NCBI GenBank assembly: GCA_964371355.1
Contig: CAYJMG010000006.1
Coordinates: 1 to 64,000 of the forward strand
DNA from: JACRBR01 sp964371355
GTDB taxonomy: Bacteria > Chloroflexota > Dehalococcoidia > DSTF01 > JACRBR01
DNA: 64,000 nt
Reading direction: 5' to 3'
Positions 57,510 through 64,000 of the stretch are shown piece after piece (within the stretch, counting starts at the first letter, position 1; each line of letters starts with the position of its first letter). Made by a program: the position numbers and the translations under genes. The notes under the pieces are model-generated. The model did no database searches and was not told the DNA's origin. It was given only the letters and a program-made list of their open reading frames with translations.

Positions 57510-58181
57510 TCAGCTTCGCGGGACGACGAGTGTGACGGACGTCTTGCTGCCGCCCTTTGTCCCCCCGGCTGGGTCCTGCGACGCGACGATACCCGCCGCG
57601 CCATCCGTGTTGTCGGTCTCAACGACAACGTAGTTCAGGCCGGCCTGCTCGAGCGCAAGAATCGCATCGTCAGAGCGGACGCCTGTGAGGTCGGGGACCT
57701 CGCCCTCCTTGATCTCGGGGATGGGCTTGCCAACGCCGGGCTGCTGGACGCCGCCGCCCTGGCCTTCGGTGGTGACCGTCGGCGAGGGGTTGTTCGTGAC
57801 GTTCTTGCCATCATCGCCGCCACCGCGCGAGAAGAACAGGAACGCACCCGCGAACAACAGCAGTACGAGGACGACCCCGGCCAGGACGACGTTCATGTTC
57901 GCTGTCGAGGGCGCTGCCATGACCTCGGGCAGCGGCCGAATGACCGGCTCCTCCGTCTGCGACTGGAAGAGACGCATGAGTTCGCCGGGGTTCAGGCCCA
58001 GGTACTGGGAGTACGTGCGCAGGAACGCGCGACTGTAGACCGGCGCCGGGAAGACCTTCCAGTCCTCGCGTTCCAGCGCGTCCAGGTAGCGCTTGGAGAT
58101 GCGGGTATCGCGCTCGCAGTCCTCAAGGGTGAGGCCGCGCGCGACCCTCGCCTGTGAAAGTGTCCGGCCGAGTTCGGGCAT
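57510..58181 (-). CDS. RodZ-like HTH membrane protein with PASTA domain
   Basis: A 223-aa protein: HTH_25 (about 3-65, LSQARVARGLTLEDCERDTR, LDALEREDWKVFPAPVYSRA, FLRTYSQYLGLNP), a membrane helix (about 97-117, VVLAGVVLVLLLFAGAFLFF) and an outer part with one PASTA domain (about 152-223, VPDLTGVRSDDAILALEQAG). RodZ links MreB to the membrane; the PASTA end hints at peptidoglycan binding. The ATG at 58181 gives the family start; upstream in-frame residues look random. Confidence 0.82.
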   Translation of the reverse strand: MPELGRTLSQARVARGLTLEDCERDTRISKRYLDALEREDWKVFPAPVYSRAFLRTYSQYLGLNPGELMRLFQSQTEEPVIRPLPEVMAAPSTANMNVVLAGVVLVLLLFAGAFLFFSRGGGDDGKNVTNNPSPTVTTEGQGGGVQQPGVGKPIPEIKEGEVPDLTGVRSDDAILALEQAGLNYVVVETDNTDGAAGIVASQDPAGGTKGGSKTSVTLVVPRS

Positions 58182-58337
58182 GTACCGCGTCAGTCGTCCG
58201 CCCGGAGGCGGGATACGAAATGCAGGTGGTTCGACTCTACCGGAGGAGCATACGCCGGTCAAACGAGAGTGAATCGCAGACGAGGCAACCGCGAATCTGT
58301 GCGCAGATTCACAAGCGCCCAGGAGGAGGCTGTCAGG

Positions 58338-58366
58338 GGCTTGACATGCGATCTTCCGCGGCAGAA
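58338..58366 (+). promoter_or_regulatory. Candidate promoter TTGACA-N17-GAAGAT
   Basis: A perfect TTGACA (58338-58343) with GAAGAT (58361-58366) 17 bp downstream. A TACCCT at 58385-58390 is a second candidate -10 box. The gene at 58406 also has GGAG as a ribosome site. Confidence 0.45.
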
Positions 58367-58405
58367 GATGGCCTCAACCCCGCTTACCCTTCGATGGAGT
58401 GCCTC

Positions 58406-60772
58406 ATGCGCCCAATCAGCTTCCGCCCCCTGATGGCCGGGACCCTCGCAGCATGGGCGGCGCTCGGCCTCTGGAACGGGCCGGCGCCGCGCATGGCCCA
58501 CGCGGCCGCCTACGTCGTAAACACCGGCGACGACACGGACGACGGCGTATGCGATGGGGCGCACTGCAGCCTGCGCGAGGCGATCCTCGCGGCGAACGCG
58601 AGCGCGGGCCCTGACAGCATCAGCTTCAGCATCGGTGGCGGCGGGCTGCAGACGATCGCGCCGAACAGCAGCGGCCTGGGCGCGCTGCCCACTATCACGG
58701 ATGCGGTTGTCGTCGACGGCACGACGCAGCCCGGGTGGGCGGGTACGCCGATCATCGAGCTTGACGGCTCGCTGGCGCCGACGGGCAGCACGGGGCTCCA
58801 CTTTGAAGACGCCGGCCCGGGCAACGTCGTCATGGGGTTCGTGGTGAACAGGTTCGGAACGGGGATACACGCGGCCCGAAACAGCACCTTATTCCAGATG
58901 GGATTGACTATCGATGGCAACTACGTGGGCGTCGATCCAACCGGCTCGATCGGCCTGGGGATGACATTCGGCGTCGGACTCTGGGATGGCGCTGAAGCTA
59001 CGATCGGCGGGCCGCTGGGTAATGTCATCTCAGGCAACACCTACGGTGTCTATAACCGCGCATCCTATCCTTCGACCTGGGCTGGATTCATCACCGTCAA
59101 GAACAACAAGATCGGCACGAATGCCGCGGGCACGGCGGCGATCCCCAATGAAGCGGGGATCTACCTTTTCGACGGATACTTCGGCATGTTCGGCGGACCC
59201 TCACCCACCGATCGCAACGTGATCTCCGGGAACACATCGTACGGCGTTGTTTACTATCGCACGGCGTTCAGTGCTTCGTACTCGATAACCATTCAGGGCA
59301 ACTACATCGGGACGGACGTGACAGGCTCGTACGCAATAGGAAATGGAGTCGGCATCGATGCGCAGGCTCGCGGAAACGGGGCCTCGGCCATCAACAACGT
59401 AATCTCGGGTAACGCTACCGGGGTCTCGATGTCTAACCTGGCTACTTTGAACCTCACCGCTAACTACATCGGCACGGACGTCTCAGGCACGACAGCCGTC
59501 CCAAACACAGTGCAGGGTGTGTCCGTGAACGGCGGCGTCGACTACCTCTCGATCTCCCGCAATGTGATCTCCGGCAACGGCGGGGCGGGCCTCGTCGCCT
59601 CAGGTGCGGGCTTCGGCGAGGTCTCGGACAACCTCATCGGTACAGACGCGTCAGGAGCGGCGCCGCTGGGAAACACGGGCGTGGGGATCGCTCTCTCGGG
59701 CTACAACTACTCAGTGACCGGGAACACGATCGCGAATAACGCATCGCACGGCGTCACAGTGACGACGGGGCTGGGAAACCGCATCCAGGCGAACAGCATC
59801 TACTCGAACGCCGGCCTGGGAATCGAGAACACGAGCGGCGGGAACACGGAGCTGCCACCGCCTGTCGTCGCGAGTGTAACCGCGACTGATGTGTCCGGCA
59901 CAGCGTGCGCCAACTGCGCGATCGACGTGTTCTCGGACGCAGCAGACGAGGGCCGGTGGTATCACGGGCAGACATCGGCGGATGGGACAGGCAGCTGGTC
60001 GATACCGATGGCGATCTTCGGCAACGCCACGGCAACGGCCACCGACGCGTCGAACAACACGTCGGAGTTCAGCGCGCCGGTCGCTGCGCCGCCTGGCACA
60101 GACGCCGATGCTGACGGCGTCGCCGATTCGGGGGACAACTGTATCGGCCTTGCCAACGCGCAGCAGGAGAACAACGACCGAAACTTCATCGACCAAACAC
60201 CTCCTTCCACGCAGGACGACCGAACGGTCGTCGTCTCGGACGGCCTCGGTGACGCCTGCGATGGCGACGACGACAACGACGGCCTCACGGATACCGATGA
60301 GCTTTCCGGGGCGGCGTGTGCTGGCACGTCCACCGATCCAATAGACGCGGACTGGGACAACGACCGCGTACTCGATGGGGCCGAGTGCTCACTTGGCACG
60401 AATCCGAGAAGCGGCGGTTCGAAGCCGACACAGGCCCAGTGCGGCTCAGCGACGGACGCCGACGGTGACCGGCTGAGCGAGCGCGTGGAGCGCTGCGGCT
60501 ACAACAGCGACCCCAACGACGCCGACACCGACGACGACCTGGACGGCTCACCATCCCCGGGGCCGACGAAGGACGGCTGTGAGGCGGCGTCGCTGAACAA
60601 CGACCGCGTGGTGAACGCCGGCGATCAGCTTCTGATGGTCATCGAAATCCTCGCGCAGCCGTCACCGTCCCTGCGACTGGGGAGCTTCGACATCAACAAG
60701 GACGGCGCGGTGAACGCCGGCGACCAGCTCCTGCTGGCCCAGCTCATCGCGCCCGGCGGGCAGTGTCCGTGA
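58406..60772 (+). CDS. Large secreted CSLREA beta-helix protein with dockerin-like end
   Basis: A 788-aa exported protein. Signal peptide of about 34 residues (FRPLMAGTLAAWAALGLWNG), a CSLREA motif (CDGAHCSLREAILAANASAG, about 50-69), a right-handed beta-helix of NxISGN and NYIGTD repeats (about 130-480), a beta-sandwich, thrombospondin-3 type calcium repeats (DADADGVADSGDNC, DGDDDNDGLTD) and a dockerin-like pair (NNDRVVNAGDQLL, DINKDGAVNAGDQLL). It shares the last part with the protein at 17128. The ATG at 58406 follows GGAG by 6 nt. Confidence 0.82.
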   Translation: MRPISFRPLMAGTLAAWAALGLWNGPAPRMAHAAAYVVNTGDDTDDGVCDGAHCSLREAILAANASAGPDSISFSIGGGGLQTIAPNSSGLGALPTITDAVVVDGTTQPGWAGTPIIELDGSLAPTGSTGLHFEDAGPGNVVMGFVVNRFGTGIHAARNSTLFQMGLTIDGNYVGVDPTGSIGLGMTFGVGLWDGAEATIGGPLGNVISGNTYGVYNRASYPSTWAGFITVKNNKIGTNAAGTAAIPNEAGIYLFDGYFGMFGGPSPTDRNVISGNTSYGVVYYRTAFSASYSITIQGNYIGTDVTGSYAIGNGVGIDAQARGNGASAINNVISGNATGVSMSNLATLNLTANYIGTDVSGTTAVPNTVQGVSVNGGVDYLSISRNVISGNGGAGLVASGAGFGEVSDNLIGTDASGAAPLGNTGVGIALSGYNYSVTGNTIANNASHGVTVTTGLGNRIQANSIYSNAGLGIENTSGGNTELPPPVVASVTATDVSGTACANCAIDVFSDAADEGRWYHGQTSADGTGSWSIPMAIFGNATATATDASNNTSEFSAPVAAPPGTDADADGVADSGDNCIGLANAQQENNDRNFIDQTPPSTQDDRTVVVSDGLGDACDGDDDNDGLTDTDELSGAACAGTSTDPIDADWDNDRVLDGAECSLGTNPRSGGSKPTQAQCGSATDADGDRLSERVERCGYNSDPNDADTDDDLDGSPSPGPTKDGCEAASLNNDRVVNAGDQLLMVIEILAQPSPSLRLGSFDINKDGAVNAGDQLLLAQLIAPGGQCP

Positions 60773-60784
60773 TGACTGCAGGCG

Positions 60785-61153
60785 TTAGTCGAGCCCCAGC
60801 TCTTGGAGGCGGTCGTCGTCGATGCCGAAGAAGTGGGCCAACTCGTGGAGGACGGTCGTGCGGATCTCGTCGATGAGTTCCGTCTCGTCGGGGAAGTCTT
60901 CCTCCAGCGGTTCCTGGTAGATGTCGATGACATCGGGCGCGACGAGGTTGTAGCTGCCGTCGCGTTCGGTCAACGGGATGCCGCGGTAGAAGCCATACAT
61001 CGACTCGCCGGGGGCGAGGTCGGCGTCGGCGAGATCGGACGGTGACGGGCGGCGCTTCACGACGATGTCGACCTGCCGCAGGTGCTCCTTGAAGGGCGGC
61101 GGCACCCCTCGCAGGGCCTGGCGCACGAGAGCGATGAACCGGGCGCGTTCCAC
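60785..61153 (-). CDS. Zincin-like metallopeptidase-family protein
   Basis: A 122-aa protein with HExxH at 103-107 (TTVLHELAHFFGIDDDRL), the active-site motif of small zincins (DUF1025/possible metallopeptidase family), and GFYRGIPLTERDG before it. The target is unknown. The GTG at 61153 lies 4 bp from the stop of the upstream gene, so both are in one operon. Confidence 0.82.
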   Translation of the reverse strand: MERARFIALVRQALRGVPPPFKEHLRQVDIVVKRRPSPSDLADADLAPGESMYGFYRGIPLTERDGSYNLVAPDVIDIYQEPLEEDFPDETELIDEIRTTVLHELAHFFGIDDDRLQELGLD

Positions 61154-61157
61154 GTGA

Positions 61158-61598
61158 TTACGCGCGCCGTGCGGGCCACAGCGTACGGTAACCCTCGCCG
61201 CCGATGGCGTTGACGATCTCCATCCGCTCCATGCGGATCAGTTCGTCGTACACCTCGTCGCAGCGCGGGCCCATCGCCGCATACCCACTGCTCTCCACCC
61301 GCTCGACGACGGCCGCCCAGATGCCGGTCTCGCGGAGGGTGGCGATGTGACGCGGCCACCAGATCGCGCTGATCTTCTGCGGCAGTTTGAAGCGCGGACG
61401 CAGCATCTTCAGGCTCTTGAACCGCTCTTCGGCGCTGTCGACCTTCGGCACCAACTTCACCATCGGCGAATCGGTCTCGGTGTGCCGGTTGTCGACGAGG
61501 AGGCGCAGCGGGACGGTGACGAAGCGGAACGCGACGACGTCCGCGGTACGGATCGTGCGTATGATGGCTTCGGAATCGAGGTGGTACTGGTTATCCAA
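61158..61598 (-). CDS. Unnamed family protein, paralogue of the 51463 gene
   Basis: A 146-aa protein without a known name, aligned end to end with the product at 51463 but lacking its acidic tail. Conserved blocks include DSPMVKLVPKVDSAEERFKS, LKMLRPRFKLPQKISAIWWP and AIGGEGYRTLW. The TTG at 61598 starts the conserved LDNQYHLDSEA and has GGCGGAG upstream; TAGAAT at 61630-61625 is a possible -10 box. In operon with the zincin gene and divergent from ribF. Confidence 0.7.
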   Translation of the reverse strand: MDNQYHLDSEAIIRTIRTADVVAFRFVTVPLRLLVDNRHTETDSPMVKLVPKVDSAEERFKSLKMLRPRFKLPQKISAIWWPRHIATLRETGIWAAVVERVESSGYAAMGPRCDEVYDELIRMERMEIVNAIGGEGYRTLWPARRA

Positions 61599-61691
61599 CG
61601 GGCTCCGCCTGTGCCGGGTGGGGCATTCTACCACCCCTCGTGCGAGACGAAACCCGTGCGGCGTCAACTGTAATCTCTTGCCGCCCGCCTG

Positions 61692-61703
61692 TACCCTTTC
61701 CGG
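61692..61703 (+). promoter_or_regulatory. -10 box TACCCT, leaderless ribF start
   Basis: TACCCT (61692-61697) is 6 nt before the ATG at 61704. No Shine-Dalgarno. Confidence 0.45.
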
Positions 61704-62639
61704 ATGCTGCTCTCGCGCGACGAGCTGGCCCGGCACGCGCCCGCAAAGCCCACGGCGGTCACCCTGGGCGTGTTCGACGGCGTGCACCTGGGGCACCGGC
61801 ATCTGATCGCGGCGTTACGGGCGCGTGCCACAGCACGGGGGTTGGCCAGCGGGGTGGTGACGCTGCATCCGTCACCCGTGCAGGTACTGCGGCCGCAGGT
61901 ACGGGTGGCGTACATCACCAGCCTGGAGGAGCGCGTCGAGCTGCTGCAGAGCACCGGCGTGGACTTCGTAGCGCCACTGACCTTCACCTCGGAGGTGGCG
62001 GAGCTGTCCGCGTTCGACTTCCTGGCGATGCTGCACGGGGCGCTGGGGATGCGATACCTGCTCATGGGCCCCGACAACGCGTTTGGCCGCGGCCGTGAGG
62101 GCACCCCTGCGCGCGTAGCCGAGATCGGGGAGGAGCTGGGATTCGAGCTGGAGGTGCTCGATGAGCCGCTCGACACCGACGGCGGACGCGTGAGCGCGAC
62201 CGCGATCCGGCACGCGATCCAGGCGGGGGAGATGGAGGAAGCGGCGCGGCTGCTGGGGCGGCCGTTCTCCCTGCGGGGCCCCGTGGTGCGCGGCGCCGAA
62301 CGCGGGCGGGTCATCGGCTTCCCGACCGCCAACATGGCGATTACGCCGGACCGCGTGTTCCCGGCGTTCGGGGTCTACGTCACGCGCGCGCACATCGGAG
62401 GCCGTACCTATATGGGCGCGACCAACGTCGGTATCAAGCCGACCTTCGACGAGGAGCGCCCGAACGTCGAGACGTACGTGCTGGACTTCAAGGAGGAACT
62501 GTACGGCCACGAGCTGCGTATCGAGCTGCTGCACAGGCTGCGCGGCGAGAAGAAGTTCAGTGGCGTCGAGGCGCTGACCGCGGCCATCCAGACGGACGTG
62601 AACGCCGTGCGGTCGTACTTCGCGCAGCGCGGCGCGTGA
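61704..62639 (+). CDS. ribF: Bifunctional riboflavin kinase / FMN adenylyltransferase
   Basis: A 311-aa enzyme making FMN and FAD from riboflavin. The N-terminal nucleotidyltransferase has TLGVFDGVHLGHRHLIAALR (about 13-32) and VSATAIRHAIQAGEMEEAAR; the C-terminal flavokinase has GPVVRGAERGRVIGFPTANM and YMGATNVGIKPTFDEERPNV. Normal length. It would supply the flavoproteins encoded nearby (nitroreductase and others). The start is fixed by the TACCCT box and the family N-terminus. Confidence 0.95.
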   Translation: MLLSRDELARHAPAKPTAVTLGVFDGVHLGHRHLIAALRARATARGLASGVVTLHPSPVQVLRPQVRVAYITSLEERVELLQSTGVDFVAPLTFTSEVAELSAFDFLAMLHGALGMRYLLMGPDNAFGRGREGTPARVAEIGEELGFELEVLDEPLDTDGGRVSATAIRHAIQAGEMEEAARLLGRPFSLRGPVVRGAERGRVIGFPTANMAITPDRVFPAFGVYVTRAHIGGRTYMGATNVGIKPTFDEERPNVETYVLDFKEELYGHELRIELLHRLRGEKKFSGVEALTAAIQTDVNAVRSYFAQRGA

Positions 62640-62761
62640 CCCTGTCCGGAGGGCCGCTGCCAGGAGTTAGGTCGCGAAAGTCCCGGCGGCAGTCGTATTT
62701 CGGCGCTCCGGCGGCGATGTGTCCGCCGGCACCTCACCCGGAAGGCCCGCACATACCGGGC

Positions 62762-62971
62762 TTACTTCAGCGAGTAGCGCGCGAGTGGTGAGATGCGCGA
62801 AGCGACGGCCGTGGCGATGCGAGCGGGCCGCTTGCCCGCGGGCAGCATCGCGACCACTGCCCACGGCAGCAGGCGAATGACCGTGCGCGCGATCGAGCGC
62901 GGCGTCGCGCGGAAGGTCAGCGTGTAGTCGAGCGGCAGCTCGAACGTCTTTTCGAGGATCGGCTCAGGCAC
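62762..62971 (-). CDS. Small protein of unknown function (69 aa)
   Basis: A 69-aa basic protein starting MPEPILEKTFELPLDYTLTF, with a moderately hydrophobic middle (TVIRLLPWAVVAMLPAG) that might touch the membrane. The GTG at 62971 lies 6 nt after TACTAT, again a leaderless pattern. No family recognised; composition is unlike random high-GC translation. From 62640 to 62761 I see no gene. Confidence 0.5.
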   Translation of the reverse strand: MPEPILEKTFELPLDYTLTFRATPRSIARTVIRLLPWAVVAMLPAGKRPARIATAVASRISPLARYSLK

Positions 62972-62983
62972 GCGGGCATAGTA
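62972..62983 (-). promoter_or_regulatory. -10 box TACTAT before the 69-aa gene
   Basis: TACTAT (62983-62978, minus strand) is 6 nt from the GTG at 62971. No clear -35. Confidence 0.35.
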
Positions 62984-63017
62984 GCAGCAGTCGAGGTCGC
63001 GATCCCACTGCTGGACC

Positions 63018-64000
63018 TTACGGCGCCGTGCGGATCACGATCAGCTTGTCGACCGCCGATTCGGCACCCCACACCTCGCCCGGACGCCCGTGCAACTGGC
63101 GGACGCTCGCGCCCTCCGACGGCAGAAGGTGCGAGGTGAACACCTCGGAGGCGGGATCGAAGCTGACAATCGCGTTCGCGCCGAAGTCAGTCAGCCAAAC
63201 TACGTCCCGGTCGTCGACGTAGACCGCGTACGCCTGCGGGCTGTCGCCCGGGAGCTTCCACTCCCTCCACGATCCGCTGGCCGGGTCGAGCACGGCGACC
63301 TGCCCGGCGTTCCACTCGCTGACCCAGATCCGGCTCCGTGAATCGGACCACACGCGCCGTGCGCCCTGCCCCGCCGTCGGCGGCTCGATCACGGTCGCTT
63401 CGAACGTCTCCGGGTCGACGAACGCGATGTGACTGCCGCCGAGCGATGCGTAATACACGCCGCCGGCCGTGCTGGTGATGCCGTAGGGCCCGCGCCCGCG
63501 TGGCGCATCGAACACGCCAATCTCACCCGTACCGGGGTCAAGGCGGCCGTACACGCCGGACTGCCCGGTGAACCAGAGGATCCCGGCGCTGTCAAAGGCG
63601 GCGGTGTTGAGGTTGGCCCCCGGGCGATCATCCGGAAGCGAGAAGACGCGAACCTCATCGGTCGCCGGATCGACGCGCACGATCGCGTTCCGCCCGCCAT
63701 CCGTGATCCACGGGCCGCCGTCCGGCCCGAGGATCACACCGTGCGGGGCCGAGCCCTCGCCCAGCGCGACCTCCTCGACCGCACCGGTGATTGGATCGAG
63801 ATGGCCGAGCTTGCCGGTGGCCTGCGCCGTGTACCACACACCGCCATCGGCGGCCGGCGCGACATCGTGCGGGTGGGATCCCACCGGGACCGCGTACTCC
63901 TGCACCTGCGGCGCCGCCGGCTCGCCATCGGGGCTGACCGCCGGAGAAGGCGCAGGCGTGGCTGCCGTGACCGAGGGCGATGCGGAGGGCGGCGGGTTCC
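63018..64000 (-). CDS. Vgb-like seven-bladed beta-propeller protein (partial)
   Basis: At least 327 codons; the frame stays open to the window edge, so the N-terminus is missing. The last 31 codons seen are a Pro/Ser/Ala-rich linker (NPPPSASPSVTAATPAPSPA), typical after a lipobox. The propeller follows: YAVPVGSHPHDVAPAADGGV, HGVILGPDGGPWITDGGRNA and repeats with W-(F/V/L)-T or GxI.V blades as in virginiamycin B lyase. Many relatives are not lyases, so a surface or signalling role is as likely. Confidence 0.75.
   Translation of the reverse strand, partial: NPPPSASPSVTAATPAPSPAVSPDGEPAAPQVQEYAVPVGSHPHDVAPAADGGVWYTAQATGKLGHLDPITGAVEEVALGEGSAPHGVILGPDGGPWITDGGRNAIVRVDPATDEVRVFSLPDDRPGANLNTAAFDSAGILWFTGQSGVYGRLDPGTGEIGVFDAPRGRGPYGITSTAGGVYYASLGGSHIAFVDPETFEATVIEPPTAGQGARRVWSDSRSRIWVSEWNAGQVAVLDPASGSWREWKLPGDSPQAYAVYVDDRDVVWLTDFGANAIVSFDPASEVFTSHLLPSEGASVRQLHGRPGEVWGAESAVDKLIVIRTAP

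Overview
This window is about 64 kb of very GC-rich bacterial chromosome with housekeeping genes, short operons and no phage, plasmid or CRISPR. Several traits point to Chloroflexota, probably a Dehalococcoidia-like lineage: an EF-G2-type GTPase, a KdpD-like kinase reduced to DUF4118-GAF-kinase, CSLREA/thrombospondin-3/dockerin-like secreted proteins, CaiB transferases with F420-type oxidoreductases, a GerW protein, and many apparently leaderless genes. A mycothiol-synthase-like protein would also suit Actinomycetota, so the phylum is an inference.

Left part (1-18.5 kb): hairpin repeats, then dnaB, a 65-aa gene and rplI on the minus strand. An ECF sigma factor with its zinc-finger anti-sigma factor, a large LuxR-type ATPase regulator and a methyltransferase/cupin/cupin/ABM-like cluster lie on the plus strand. 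A KimA-type potassium transporter with a KdpE/KdpD-like two-component system, a VOC protein, a GT-C membrane protein and a secreted calcium-repeat protein follow on the minus strand.

Middle part (18.8-48.4 kb): EF-G2; a tandem triplet of about 100-aa NTF2-like proteins; an LCP cell-wall protein convergent with a sugar-phosphate isomerase; CaiB, histidine phosphatase and SDR; a FIST plus PAS/GGDEF/EAL signalling pair; a nitroreductase; a MacAB-like ABC exporter; a GT39/ArnT-like glycosyltransferase with GtrA; an esterase, LLM, EthD and Nudix group; a GerW pair; peroxiredoxin, MshD-like, OsmC and lipoprotein genes. The exporter operon and the GT39 gene share a striking four-repeat operator, so they are probably one envelope-stress regulon.

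Right part (48.5-64 kb): tRNA-Val(CAC), a second CaiB, an MFS exporter, two members of an unnamed protein family (51463 and 61598), two small four-helix membrane proteins, glycerate kinase, a 43-aa zinc-ribbon microprotein behind a SOS-like double operator, an AmaP-like protein with scpB and a DUF503 gene that appears to start at CTG, rimO and a RodZ-like gene, a large secreted beta-helix protein, a zincin, ribF, and a Vgb-like propeller lipoprotein cut by the window end.

At least a dozen genes have a TANNNT-like -10 box only 5-9 nt before an ATG or GTG, some with a good -35 box. Genes inside operons instead use AAGGAG-type Shine-Dalgarno sites and ATGA/GTGA overlaps. Start codons were chosen with both patterns in mind.
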